Shown: piece by piece, positions 22,746 through 35,372 of the stretch
How the letters are laid out: each line of letters begins with the position of its first letter
How positions within the stretch are numbered: the stretch's first letter is position 1
Assembly (NCBI GenBank): GCA_032433765.1
Contig: JAVIAB010000092.1
Coordinates: 34,009,534 to 34,073,533, forward strand
From: Megaustenia siamemsis
Taxonomy: Eukaryota > Mollusca > Gastropoda > Stylommatophora > Ariophantidae
Direction of reading: 5' to 3'
DNA: 64,000 nucleotides
Program-made: the position numbers and the translations under genes
Notes under the pieces: model-generated
Told to the model about the DNA's origin: nothing
What the model saw: only the letters and a program-made list of their open reading frames with translations
Database searches by the model: none

Positions 22746-25700
22746 TTGTAGAACTAAATCACGATACATCCAATCCTAAGCAATCCACAGTGATACGTGA
22801 CGTCAATGCCTATCTAGAAATTATTGTTTACTGCCAGTGTTTCACGCTTACTTGAAGAGTGTATAGACAGAACACAAAGACCTTAATTTACTTCCATTCA
22901 GCCTGACTTTGGAAGCGAATGCTCAAAGATGTGAATAAAAGTAGTGCTTTAAAAATACTATCAAAAGCTCAAGTTAAAAGCCTTCAATATAGGTCTTGAT
23001 ACATGAAAAAATGTGGCACTAGAAAGAATTACTTCAAGCAGATCACTTCCATGTGAGAAAAACAAAAAAAATAGCAACCAAATAATGGAAACAGGCTAGA
23101 ATGGCATACGAAATAGATCCAATACAACCAGCAACTATAACATACCCAGTCTTAGATTATTCCTTGCCCGTATTGGGCTCAATTATTGTATTCGCTGACT
23201 AAACTAACAAGTTCCTGAAATGAGCGGTCTTTATCACCCGTGATGGACGAAAAACAATAGCCACAAATGATTCTACTGTGGTACAAGTCATTGGACTTTG
23301 ATCAAAACCCGAAAAGTTGAATAAAACCTTGGTGACAGAACTACCAATTCCCTTGACTAGAAATTTAACGGAAAAGAAAAAAAAAACTATTGTAGGTAAA
23401 CAGTCTGGTTTTTCGAAGCTTTAGAGAATATATATTTATTCTTCTTTTCATTGTGTTTGACCTATTGTTGATAGGTTAACAAAACACGTTCACTGCTCAT
23501 GAGATAAAACACCATATCTACGACAATGCATTACTACCGAGAGTATTCATCCCCAATTATACGAAATCTGTGACGGTGAATGACGCGTCAGAATTAGAAA
23601 TGATCAACGGCTCAAGTTTGGGTACACAAGAGACGTATTCAGGACACAAAAGATGTATTCAGGACACGAAAAACGTATTCACCACTCTGAAAATGAATGG
23701 CTGACCACCCAGGACGAGATAGGAGCCTCATGTTCTTTCTATCACTCCATAGCGAGCCATTGTGAGCAATTTGAGTAGTAAAATAGGAATGCCAACTGTG
23801 GCAACGTGTAAAATAAACAATAAAACAGTTTAAATCATTTCAAGACTAGTAATAGTCTGAATTCATGAGCAAACACATTGGGAATATCAAAGAAACCATA
23901 CATAGCAAATGGGAAAAGAAATAACTAGAAAAGTTGGATTGCTGAAATCAGGAACTAACGGACAAAGCTATTTTAACGAATATCTCATTAGTTTACAGCC
24001 TCTCTTAGGACAAAAGACAACAGTCAGAAAAAAGCTGCGATCATGAACAATGTTAACAGCAGCGTGCATATATTTCAATTTTATTTTAATTGCACCTAAA
24101 TTTTTTATTCAAATGATCATGCAGACGATCAGTAAATATCAATAGCAAAATGTACTGTGTACTTAAATATACATTGTAATACATTTTCATTTTGTTTGCT
24201 TGTTTTTTACCAAGTGTTCACAGCGTGGGAGAACTGTTATCATGCAAGTCCGATATTATCATTGTAACACCCTGACTGACAGTGAGCCATTTGGTGGAAT
24301 AACAAGGATGATAACTCTCCCACGGGATGCATTCTGTACAACTTCCCTCAATGCTATCCTCTGATCGATTATTAAACACCTAACATACAACTTGTTTCCC
24401 TTACGTGTCGTTATATTACAAATAAAAACATGCATCCATGTGCTATTAATGCAGCTCTGTTTGACTTCATTTATATAAATCAATTCCTGCACAAGTCTCA
24501 GCACTTACGCTCTGTTGATTTTAGCTCGTGATGACCGCTACCCCAAGCTGGCATTAGAAATAAATACTGTTTGTCCAAACAACTCGTGCAGCAAATGTGT
24601 ACAAACGTGACCCAAACAAAGAAATCATCGCTGTTTACTATTTGAATTTCTAAGTTGACCTTCAAATGGAGACAATATTTACTTACTGATGTGTTTTCTA
24701 CCAGGAAAGTGATGAATATGGTTTTTTCTCCTTTACTTAACTGATCATCAATGCGAAACATACCCAACTAAGAATACTTATATGTAGCTTGCATTTACTG
24801 CAGGAACACAAAACTTGTTCAACATAAGTTGTAATATTTCAGGTTGTTTACACAATTATCGATTTAATGTATTTCTTGCTAAATTTCAAACTGGTGTCAG
24901 TTCTTTGTCGAGAATAAACCAAATAAGGAAAGTACCTATGGAATTTGCAAACTAAGGGTGGACAACTTTTTACTAGTTGAGGCCCAGATCTGAAAACTAG
25001 GAAGGCGTAGAGAGCCAGATACCATCACTTAATGAAGCCCTTATATAAATTATCTAATTCGCATTCACGCGTGTTTGAATGTAAAAATCTTATTAGTGAT
25101 GGAGCCTGGAAGACAGAAACGAGATTTGAATGAAAGGGTGAGGGGTGAGACGGAAAAGAGGGGGTGGGGGAGAGAAAATTTTAACAACAAAATTATAATT
25201 AGAAAGCTTACCAGTTTAATAAAGACGGTTATGTATGAACTTCACGCACAAAGTTGATCATGTTTGGTCATATTTCACTAACAGCAATGCGTGGATACGT
25301 TTTTTTTCTAAATTTGTGTCAATTAATCGATTCCTTGCTTTTGATTTAATTCATTAAGTAATGACAAAAAAGTTCACCGACGCAAATGGAATCAAACAAG
25401 GGAATAATATTTTGGGCATTTGATGTAACCATTGGATATTGTTCACGTTGAAAATAAGATGCATATTCCAGTATCTTCGAGATCCTCCACCTTGATTGCA
25501 GAATTGTATTTTCTTGCGAGTTGTAACTTCCATTTATATCTCTGCCGGATCTGCATTTACATTGATCTGCATGGCGCCCTGTTCACTGGCTTCTTCAGAA
25601 GACTCACAGATAAGTGCTGATTTCCAGTGCACTTTTCTGTTTATTTGTTTGTTTTATTGATATTTTAAGGGATCATGTGATTGTACGCGCTTTCTATTTG

Positions 25701-26030
25701 ATGTAAATCACGTTGCTGCTTTTTATTCATTCCATTTTGTTACAATTTCTTTGTTTAATCACTTATACTCATCCTTGTTGTTGATTGCACATTTGAACGC
25801 GTCAAAAATGGCGGTTTGTTTAAGCCGGTCTGTCGTCAAGGACGCGTAATTCATTTAATTTGTGAAATGCTCTCAGTGTATCCGCGTGCTGCAGAGCTAT
25901 TTGCTGGAGTTGGCCAGTTTATAACGTGGAAACGGGTTCTGGACCCTGCGACTGAGTAAGTGCACGTGAGTCTAGACCATCCACAGCATCGACGTTCAGC
26001 GAAAAAAATCATCTATGACGACGCTAAGTG
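22746..26030. other. Unassigned DNA, 3.3 kb
   Basis: No recognisable domain. A short run of three imperfect units containing GTATTCAGGACAC lies at about 23636-23690. Minus-strand frames at 24259-24504 and 24498-24767 are of moderate length but show no known motif, and I do not call them. Confidence 0.45.
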
Positions 26031-29000
26031 TATGTATTCAGATGCAGCCCAATGTATGTATTCAGATGCAGCCCAAACGACATCATCGAAGAAGGAAAAC
26101 ACGACAGGGCAAGCGTGGTGGCATTAAAAGAACGAATGTGAGAGGCTAGGCCTAAAGTATGTGCGCGTTACGTATTGGAATTGTGGGTCCATTAATCAAC
26201 GACGGCCCATTCTTGATAAGCCGATAAAATGGTTTTACAAGAAACTCTTCTTGGTGACAGGACAGTAAGTAACCCTGGCTTTCATTGTTTTTACAATAGA
26301 CGACACCTTGGGCAGGACATCCTTGTGCGCAACAATATGGTAGCAGCTGAGGTTGATATGTCTGCGGGGAACAATGCAGAATTACAGGTGCATGCAGTTA
26401 GGGTGCAGACCCCAGTTCATTTCGTAATTGTTAATGTGTATGCCTGTAATGGGAAGGTGAACACACAGCAAAGACAGAAACTCTTCTAGTTCGATGAAGA
26501 GAACGTCATTTTCTGTTGAGACTTTAATGCTAGAGGCAACTAGTGGGGTAACGTCATAACCAACAAGCAAGGAGAAGACCTAGAGAACGCACTGGTGTCG
26601 GCCGATTTAGTGTGCTTGAATGATGGAAGGGCAAAAGAATGGCCACTCGAACAGGGGGCTCTGATAGTGTCATAGACCTGGCACTGGTGTCTTCCACCTT
26701 CGCACCGGTTTGAGTGCACTGGGGTTCCACGGAAGTGATCACTATCCATGTATCCTCCTAATTGAGAAAAGTAGAAATGGAAGCCAGAAAAGAAAGCTCC
26801 ACACATTCAACTACGAGAAAACAGACCAGGACGTCATTAGCAAAATCAGACATAGGAAACAGAGCGCCCCTCGTAGGAGGCAGGAGAGATAAACGCATCC
26901 ACCCTGGTGGAACGTAGATGTCGAGGAAGCTTGGCGGAGCAAGAGACAAACGGCCAAGACATGACAGAAAGCCAGAAGGAATGGAAGAACACAACCTGAG
27001 CTCTTGATGCGTCTGAAAGTAGAGGTCGACCAAAAAATGATGCAATTTAAACTATGCGCTAAGCAGGCTAAGGATGCCAAATGGGATGACTTCTGTTAAA
27101 AAGTGTGCTCAGGAAAATCGCTAGCCACATTCTGGCGCCTTCATCAGAGCATGAATGGCACAACACGACACAGAGGCATACCAGACTTTCAGAGCACAGG
27201 CCGGATATGGCAAAAATCTGATGAGAGCAAAGGTAAGGCCCTGCTTGCCCGCTACATTGAGCAGACGGACCAAATAAATGAGGCTGTAAGAATGAGGATA
27301 CGGGGATCGCTGTCAAAATTGTGTGAGGATGTAGGGCTGGAAGAAGATCTCACAATCACAACCGATACCATTCGCACGACACTTAAAAGGTCACACAACA
27401 CTGCTCCTGGTCCAATTAATGTTCGGTACGATGACATAGGCGATTTAGCTGACGACGACTTGACAAAACTGGCCAATGATTTTAATGCCAGTATTCAGAG
27501 TGGTCAGATTATGGAGGAGTGGCTACACAGCTATTTACTACCGCTACAGAAGCCAAACAAGGACTATTCTCAGATCAGTGCATACAGAATCATCACAATG
27601 CAGAACACCGCGGACAAGCTGCTGGAGAAAATAGTTGCCCGTGTCCTCACCTGTCCCCTTGAACAGAAACGTGTATTCCCACCCCCACTCGGAGGTTATA
27701 GATATAACAAAGAGACATGGCTCAATGCGACAGTCTTTGCCTATGACGACTTCGAAGGCTTCCACAGACGAGAGGAGACATGTGCTGCAGCTATATATCT
27801 GGAGGATGCATACAACAGGGTGCCATTTGAATATCTCATGCATATGCTTCTCAAACTCGCGGTGCACCCCTTCCTTATTAGATGGATCGCCGCGGCACTG
27901 TTTCAGAGGAAGGTGATACTCAGATGTGGAAGTTGGTCTTCCGAGCCAACATCCATTTGCCCAGGGCTGCCACAAGGCTCACCATTGTCACCAGTTCTAT
28001 TTAACGAGTACACAATTACGATCACGGAACAACAGCTGTATGGGAGGGGAAGAACTATGACTTTTGCTGATGATGTTCTGGTATATCGACAGGAAAGAGA
28101 CATACGGGGAATCGCCTCAACAATGCAAGACGAACTCGATCGCATTTCTTCCTGGTGTGGGGTTTCAGGTGCCTTGGTTAATCCTAATAAAGCATTAGTT
28201 TCATGGTTCTCACTTAACAATAGTTTCATGGTTCTCCCTTAACAATCATATCGTTAATACGCCCACACCGGTAGTACGAATGGGAGCTGATGAGGTGACC
28301 AGGGACAAGTTGATGACATACCTCGGAGTTAAGTTTGATCGCAGCCTGTGTTTTCGGGACCACGTCGACCATGAGATAACAAAATCCCGCAAAGGATTAG
28401 CCGCCTTGAAGGTCATGGCAGCTGCCATCATCGAGCAGAGGGTATTTATTCTTCTGTTACAGTAATTGGTCCTCGCACCAATCGAGTATGCTCTGGCAAT
28501 TCTTACTATAAGTACGACTCAAATTGATAGGCTGGAGAAAATACAAAATGAAGCCATGCGCATTATCCTGGGATGTGCGAGGGACACTCCCTGTGTAGCA
28601 ATGAGGTATCTTCTTGACTTTCCAACCATGGATGACAGAATCAAGATCTGGAGAGCACGAGAATACCTGAAGATTAGTATAGATAAAGAGCATCAATTGC
28701 ACCACGTGCTCAACACAGTGAATGGTACCAGGCTAAAAAGAGGCAAATCATGGGTGGGCCGAGCAGAAGATGTCATCAAACCGTTCTGTGGGCTTACCAA
28801 TATCAGCGTTGGTGAGGAGTGGATATCGGTGCCTACGTCGTTCAAAGGGACTGTCTCGTGTATTGTCACACTCGGCAAGAAAAGTAGGGAACAGAACCCG
28901 GTCGTGGTTAATGCTGAGGTCAACGGTCTCATCTGCGATGAGAACGATGCAGTCATCTATACAGACGGATCTGTAATATGACACCAAAGAAGTGCATGGG

Positions 29001-29590
29001 CATTTACAGCACTCTCGGCAGGCAGAATAGTCAAGGAAGACAGTGGTGCATACGTCATGGCCACGAGTAGCATGACAATGGAGGCGATGGCAGTGACCAA
29101 GGCATTCAAATGGTTAGAGTCACAAGACTACAACCACGCATGTATACTGAGTGATTCGATGAGCATGATAAAAAAGTGGAGGCGAGCTCTGTACGCATGC
29201 AATGTGTGGAGTCGTTGCAGAAATCCAAAGTACGTAAGGTCACGTTTGTCTATGTCCCTGGACATGCGGGAGTACGAGGAAATGAAAGAGCGGACAGGTT
29301 GACTAACTGCGCTGTCGTTGAGGACGGGCAACCAATGGATAGGGCGAACATCATCAATGCCCTTCGAAATGTGGGAAGAGCACAGGACCTCGACAAACAG
29401 AGATCCTCGTCACTTCTTCGGATGATGGAAATGGGAGTTAAGATGGGCACAGCCAGAAATGAGAAACTTGGTGGTCGTGTAAGAAGACTTATCAACCAAC
29501 ATAGAACTGGAGTCATCAGTCGCTGGACACTGAGGGAATTGCTGAGGAGGGGATCTGAGCACTAACTAATAACTCGGTTTGTTTACGGTT
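26030..29590 (+). mobile_element. LINE-I: nearly full-length non-LTR retrotransposon with endonuclease, RT and RNase H, broken
   Basis: A basic region (KRHHRRRKTRQGKRGG) near 26078 is followed by an APE endonuclease: YWNCGSIN at about 26177, LQETLL at 26234, IVNVYACNG at about 26425, and DFNARGN after a stop near 26522. The RT frame 27103-28242 holds NTAPGPINVRYDDI, IYLEDAYNRVPFEYL (motif A), LPQGSPLSPVLFNEY and FADDVLVYRQ (motif C, FADD). A frameshift near 28240 leads to 28466-28981, ending in YTDGSVI, the start of RNase H. TGA at 28979-28981 interrupts it. RNase H goes on with MEAMAVTKAFKWLE, LSDSMSMI and, in another frame, FVYVPGHAGVRGNERAD, ending at 29565. RNase H places it in the I/Jockey-type group. 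A 24-bp duplication is at 26033-26080 and another short one at 28200-28240. Fragments: 18750-19135 and 35364-35650. Confidence 0.93.
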
Positions 29591-29765
29591 GGCTCCTCTA
29601 GCCTTTGACTAAAAAGTCTCACCCACAAGGCAGTGGGGTTGTTTTACTTCGGGGTACCCTCCCTTAGCCTTTTACTCTCTCGAGCTTACCGGCAAGGCAG
29701 CAGGGCAGCCACAGGTTTTGTACTGTTTACTGCATACAGTAGCAGGTAAAATTACCCGACCTGAC
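29591..29765. other. LINE-I 3' flank or untranslated end
   Basis: GC-richer spacer with two partly similar halves, each with AGCCTTT(T/G)AC, a CACCCACAAGGCAGTGGGG-like segment or AAGGCAGCAGGGC. It probably belongs to the LINE-I 3' end, but its true end is not visible. RTE-B copy 2 starts at 29766. Confidence 0.4.
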
Positions 29766-32375
29766 AATCAAATTGATTATATAATGATAAGCAATAGATT
29801 TAGAAACAGTCTGGTGTGTGTGAAAACTAGACCAAGGGCAGATTGCAATAGTGATCATGTACAAGTTGTGGAAATGTAGAGTAACATTAAAAACAACAAA
29901 ACGAGTCTCAGTTAACATCAAGTTAAATTTAGATTTACTCAAATCAGACAAGAAGCTGCAAGACAATTATAAAATCACAATTCAGAACCGGTACAATGCA
30001 ATAGAGAAGAAACAAAGCATAGATGAACAGTGGGAAATGCTACAAGAATCAATGCAACAAACATCAAAAGAGTTCATACCACCAGTGAGGACAAATTCAA
30101 GAAGAAATGGATGACAGATGACATTTTGCAGCTAATGGATACAAGAAGGAGAAATGAAAGAAATAAAGATGAGTATAAGAGATTAAATAAAGAAATTGTA
30201 ATAAAATGCAACGAAGCAAAAGAAGCATGGCTAAAAAGAGAGATGCAAAGAGATTGAAATGCAACAAAAAGGAGATGCTAAAGCTATATGGAAACAAATT
30301 GAGGAATTAACAGGAAGAAAAACGCAATCAAAAACTGGATGCCTAAGATCAAAGGAAGGAGATCTGTTGATTGATCAAGGAAACATAAGGGGACGATGGA
30401 CAGAATACATTAAAGATCTTTATAATGATGAACGAACGGAAGTAAATATTAAGGATAATGGAGAAGGAACAGAAATACTCAGTGAAGAAATGGAAGACGC
30501 CTTGCGCAATTTGAAAACAGGCAAAGCTCCTGGACCAGGTAATATATCTAAAGAAGAGATTGAAGCCATGGGTTATTTTGAAACAGAAATAATAACAAAA
30601 ATATTGAATGATTTCTACAACAGCGGATATATACCAGACGACATGCTCAAATCAATATTCATAGCCCTACCAAAGAAATAGGGTGCAATTGAATGCGATG
30701 ATTATCGCACAATAAGCCTTATGAGTCATATGACTAAGATGTTACTAAGAATCATCATGCGAAGAGTGCGAAACAAAATCAGTCCAGAAATTAGCGATGA
30801 ACAGTGTGGTTTTGTTAGAGATAAAGGAAGAAGCAATGCCATTTATATCATAAGATCTTTAGTAGAAAGAGCCACAGAGGTGAAAACAGATCTATACCTA
30901 TGTTTCATAGATTACACCAAGGCATTTGACAAAGTAAAGCACCAAGAAATAATCAAAATTTTAGAAAGAGCCTAAACGTAGACAGGGTGTCCGGTTAGCG
31001 CAATCGATAGGCGGTTGGCTTACCACGGCAACAGCCGGGGCTCGTACCCTGGCGAGGACACCTGGGTTTTACTAATTCCCTAAAAATTAGTGGGAGCCGC
31101 GATAGCTCAGTGGTTAGTGAACTGGACTACTACGGACAAGAGGTAGGGTTCGATCCCAACCGACGGCTCCGGGTTCACCCAGCCTTAAATGGGTACCGGA
31201 TTTTTTTTCTGGGAAAGTAAAGCAGCACGGGCGTAATACCGACCACATTACCCCAAAAATCATGTGCTGAAGGTCTGTAAAATATAGGGTCACTAACACC
31301 ATATTTCCCTATACGCCGCCACTTGGCGTGACGGGGGGTACTTTACTTTTTTTTTACTAAACGTAGACAGCAAAGATCTAAGAATAATAAAGAACATTTA
31401 CTGGCAACAAACAGCGACCATAAGAACTGGAAACCATTTGGGAATGTTTCAACAAACAAAACAGGGTGTCAGACAAGGTTGTGTGCTGTCACCAGATTTG
31501 CTTAATATTTATAGTGAGATTATTTTAAGATTCATAAGGGGCATGCCTGGAATAACAATTGGATGTCACAATATAAATAATCTAAGGTATGCTGATGATA
31601 CAATACAGTCTTAATCGCTAAGAGTGAAAATGATTTACAAGAAATGTTAGACATTATAGTGAAAGAAAGCAAAAATAAAGGACTCAGCCTTAAGCAAAAA
31701 GACAGAGGTAATGGTTACAACAAAGAAAAAGACATCACCTCAGTGCAAAATAAAGACAAGTGGAACAATATTAAAACAGGTAAATGAATTTAAATATTTG
31801 GGAACTTTAGTAACCTCAGGCGGGAGATTTACAAAAGATGTGAGATGCAGAATGGTTCAGGCAAAAGCAGCTTTTCAAAAAATGAGGAAGATACTATGCA
31901 ATCCATTTTTGACAATATAAACAAGAAAAAGAGTTCTTAAATGTTATGTCGAGTCAGTCTTATCAAATGAATGTGAATCATGGACAATAGTACAACAAAC
32001 AAGAAAATCACTGGAGTCTGTAGAAATGTGGTTTTACAGAAGAATGTTGAGAGCACCATGGACAGCTAAGAAGAGTTATGAAATTGTTCTAAGAGAGGTC
32101 AAAGCAAAAAGAGAGATACTTTCCAATATTAGGAAGAAACAATCATAATTTTTTTTGCCATGTAATGAGAAGGGAACAACTGGAATATATTGTAACAACT
32201 GGACAAATTGAGGGAATAAGAGATAGAGGAAGCAAAGAGAAAAAATAACAGGCAGTTTAAGAGAATAGTTTGACAGAAGGTCAACAACAGAAATGATAAA
32301 TAGCTGCCGAGTTCGAAAGTTGTGGAGAGACATGTCCACCTACGCCAGCAGGCCTGGTACTTGATGATGATGATA
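29766..32375 (+). mobile_element. RTE-B copy 2, split by a nested SINE-1
   Basis: Colinear with RTE-B copy 1 from the endonuclease end (29766) to the GGTACTTGATGATGATGAT tail (32361-32375). It keeps the 130 bp lost in copy 1: after a stop at 30679 the frame 30721-30975 reads SHMTKMLLRIIMRR, SDEQCGFV and FIDYTKAFDKVKH. A SINE-1 is inserted at 30986-31357. Beyond it the RT resumes with QGVRQGCVLSPDLL; the YADD box region carries a short insertion (GATACAATACAG, about 31595-31607). The thumb is readable at 31711-31920 (YLGTLVTSGGRFT). Several further frame changes make it inactive. Confidence 0.93.
30972..31370 (+). mobile_element. SINE-1, dimeric form nested in RTE-B, 14-bp target-site duplication
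   Basis: The insertion lies between two copies of CTAAACGTAGACAG (30972-30985 and 31357-31370). RTE-B copy 1 has this site once, as ATAAACGTAGACAG, so it provides the uninterrupted target. The element has both tRNA-like units in tandem (GGTGTCC...GGACACC, then GGAGCCG...CGGCTCC), the linker AAAAATTAGTGGG, the SINE-1 body, and a 3' end CTTTACTTTTTTTT. It is closely similar to the dimeric copy at 9534-9896, so the dimer is a mobile unit and not a chance neighbour pair. Confidence 0.95.
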
Positions 32376-32384
32376 TCTCTGGAT

Positions 32385-33045
32385 ATATTAAACATATAAA
32401 TGAGGACTGGCTCAATCAAAGTTTGCTGGAAATAGAAACCGTGGAAAAGAAATCACATTTAAAAGGGATGCACATAGAAATAAAAAGAATTACCAACAAG
32501 ATTACTGGTTACAGATGGGTGATGTATTGTAAACAAAAAAGAGTAATGCTAACAGACAGTAAATATATAATCAACAGATGGTTGGAATACGTATCAGAAT
32601 TGCTTGAAGATGTAAGTGATAAGAAACCAACTATGAGGTGTATGTCAGGCAACTAAAACTTAAAATCTGAAGTGGAGAAAGCTATAAATGCAATTAAAAA
32701 TTTAAAAAAGGTGTAGGGCCAAACAACACTCAGCAAGCTGTTGGAATATGTGGCATAGAAAATATCATAGACCTGTTCAATTACACTTACATCCTAGAAT
32801 GTTCCATATGACCTTAAAACAACAATATTTATTGCCTTGACATCAAATGGCAGGACAACATAACCAACTCTAATGTCCTACAACGAGTGAAACTCCCATC
32901 CATCATGGCAACACTTGGGAGTCAGAGACTAAGGTGGCTGGGTTATTTAAGAAGAATGGCAAACAATCGTATTGGCAAACAAATAGTGTACGATGAACTT
33001 GGGATCAGATAGAGACCAAATGACAGACCAGTGCAATAACTTCCG
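32385..33045 (+). mobile_element. LINE-C fragment, plus strand
   Basis: The frame 32423-32656 holds INRWLEYVSELLED, followed out of frame by VEKAINAIKNLKK, the usual 'xxxI..A...LK.GKA.G.D' region just before the RT. After an internal loss the end of the element is seen as LGSQRLRWLGYLRRMANNRI and IVYDELGIR near 32915-33010. It is too degraded for a clade call. Confidence 0.75.
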
Positions 33046-33049
33046 ATTC

Positions 33050-33715
33050 GGTTTCTCTGCTTAGTCCATCCCCCATCAAATCTTCGTATATATTGTCCCT
33101 CTTTTCATGTCTTAATATGTCGCTCTCTGTCTCTCACTCTTTATTTTCCTATATCTCTCTCTACCTCACTCTAACTGTTCACATACACATATATGTCACA
33201 CACATGCACTTTTCTCAAATAATCCCTCACTTGACTTATGTTTTATAAATAGTTTCCGAAGTGCATCAAGACTGTCTTCACTATTATTGCATGATGTACA
33301 AATTATACGATTGCCTATTACACAAAAGACATAATGAATGTAAACTACAATGTGAGTGGCCAAAACTAAATGCAGAAGCATGTTTGGAATTAGATTGACT
33401 TTAACGAACTCATCGATTTTTACCCTCTGTGCCCTAGTAATGTTTCAGAATCGCTGCTTCAATTTGGAGCGGTCTTCCCAGCAAGTGATAAATGTATCAA
33501 CAATTGTGGAAGATCAACGCGAAAAAAAAAATGCACATCAAACTGTGAACACGGCATGCATAGCAAATCATAGGCGACGGGGATGTAGGTACAGAAGATA
33601 AAACTCTAAAAAATTGATGCTAAAATTAGGGCCTATCAATAAGAAAGCATGATTGGCATTCAGCAAACAAAAAATGCAATCACAGAAAAAAAACACTGGT
33701 ATCTAGCAAAAAAAC
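33050..33715. other. Unassigned DNA
   Basis: CT-rich at 33100-33180. The 81-residue frame at 33356-33601 has no known motif. Confidence 0.45.
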
Positions 33716-33717
33716 AT

Positions 33718-34590
33718 ATCAGAGATGCCAGGCCTAAACATTAATGGAAAGATAATAAATAACCTAAGATATGCTGATGATACTTGTCTACTAGCAAAAA
33801 ATCCTAAAACTTGTCTACTAGCAAAAAATCCTAAAGACCTACAACAAAAGCTTATTATGATAAACTTAACAAGCTAAAATATGGACTAGAAATGAATATC
33901 AAAAAGACTAAAACAATGATCATGAACAAAGAAATTTCTCAAGACCTAAAAAATAAATATCACAGTTGAAGGAATACATCTGGAGACAGTTCAGAGCTAC
34001 AACTACCTGGGACATACTATAACCGATGACGGAAAATGTAAAATTGAAATCAGCAAAAGAATAGGTATGGCAACAAGTAATTGTAATGCCATGACAAAAT
34101 ATACTAACAACAAAACAAATAGCAGCAGGGCTGAAACTAAGAATAGTAAAATGTTACATCTTCACAATATTCCTGTATGGTGCAGAAACATGGACATTAG
34201 ACAAGAAAACAGAACAGAAAATTGAAGCCTTTGAAATGTGGATTTATAGAAGAATAGGTAGAATTGGATGGAAAGAAAAGAAAACAAACGATGAAGTTAT
34301 AAAACAACTAAAACTAAAAAAGAGAACTACTAAATACAATTAAGGCAAGACAAATGAAATTTTTGGGGCACTTTAAAAGACACAACAGCCTACTAAAAGT
34401 AATCCTGGAGGGGAAAATACAAGGTAAAAGAGGCAGAGGCAGACCAAGACTAACATGGACGAGTAACATCAAAATATGGACAAGTCAATCTATGACAATC
34501 TGCACCATCAAAGCAAGAAACAGAGTAGAATGGCGATCCATGGTAATCAACCTTCGTTGCGGAGACAGCACTAGATGATGATGATGATCT
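33718..34590 (+). mobile_element. RTE-A copy 2, 5'-truncated
   Basis: Colinear with RTE-A copy 1 from the ISEMPGLNINGKIINNLRYADD region (about 33718-33780, catalytic YADD kept) to the GATGATGATGAT tail at 34573-34590. A 27-bp duplication of the segment containing CTACTAGCAAAAAATCC lies at about 33782-33840. Several indels break the frame; the last 74 codons (34354-34578) are open and contain RGRGRPRLTWTSNIK. Confidence 0.9.
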
Positions 34591-34611
34591 AGGAAAACAA
34601 AATTATCCAAG

Positions 34612-34856
34612 TATCCCCGTCACGCCAAGTGGCGTATAGGAAATATGGGGCTAGTGACCATACATTTTACTGATATTCAGCACATGATTTTTGGGGTAAT
34701 GTGGTCGGTATTACGCCCGTGCCGCTTTACTTTCCCAGAAAAAGTCCGGTACCCATTTAAGGCTGGGTGAACCCGGAATCCGTCGGTTGGGATCAAACCC
34801 TACCTCTTGTCCTTTGTAGTCCAATTCACTAACCACTGAGCTATCGCGGCTCCCAT
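34612..34856 (-). mobile_element. SINE-1, monomeric copy, minus strand
   Basis: The reverse complement begins GGGAGCCGCGATAGCTCAG at 34855 and ends GGCGTGACGGGG near 34614. The head, AAATGGGTACC body and CGCCACTTGGCG hairpin motif are all present. It lies just 3' of the RTE-A copy 2 tail. No target-site duplication could be recognised. Confidence 0.9.
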
Positions 34857-35221
34857 TAGTTGGATTCGTAGTAATTGTCAATAAATCAGCCTTTCATTAA
34901 TTAAATTATATAGATAGAGAATACTTAAGTTCAGCGTCTATTTTACCATAAACATCATATATAAAGTGAAGGTACATTTTAAACTACATTGCCAGATTGT
35001 ATCAAATTGGCGTAGTCTCAATACATCTAACATTATCATCAAGTGTCATATTTATTGTCGTGGGTTTTTTTTCCTCCACTTTTTCGTAATAAAACTATTG
35101 CAAATTTCTTTCACAGATAAACTAAGTTTCACAATGCTTGTGTTATATTCATAAATTTTAAATTATAAATATGTAAAATTTTACTGGGCAGCTAAACTAA
35201 TAGGGAAATAGAACAAAATAT
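34857..35221. other. Unassigned DNA
   Basis: AT-rich, nothing recognised. Confidence 0.45.
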
Positions 35222-35372
35222 AATGTTTCGACCACATGCCTTCATTAGAAACAGGACAAAAAATGAAAAAATAATCAATAATACCCTTTGTTTTCCTGTT
35301 ACTAAAGAAGCATACCTTGTTTTTCTTTTATTTGTCGTCCTGTTTGTGATGAAGACTCGTGGTCGAAACATT
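35222..35372. repeat. Inverted-repeat element with hammerhead-like motifs
   Basis: The 35-bp end 35222-35256, starting AATGTTTCGACCAC, is repeated in inverted orientation at 35338-35372, with about 30 of 35 positions matching. The inner sequences are also loosely complementary. Read outward, the right end gives TGATGAAGACTCGTGGTCGAAAC. It resembles the catalytic core of a hammerhead ribozyme (CUGAUGA, short stem II GAC/GUC, GAAA). Each end departs from CUGAUGA by one base, and a proper stem III with cleavage site is not evident, so activity is doubtful. The right end abuts a LINE-I fragment. It could equally be a small foldback element. Confidence 0.5.

Noticed and set aside
24259..24767. Two adjoining minus-strand frames of 81 and 89 residues
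   Set aside because: No motif, no splice signals I trust, and frames of this size are expected by chance.
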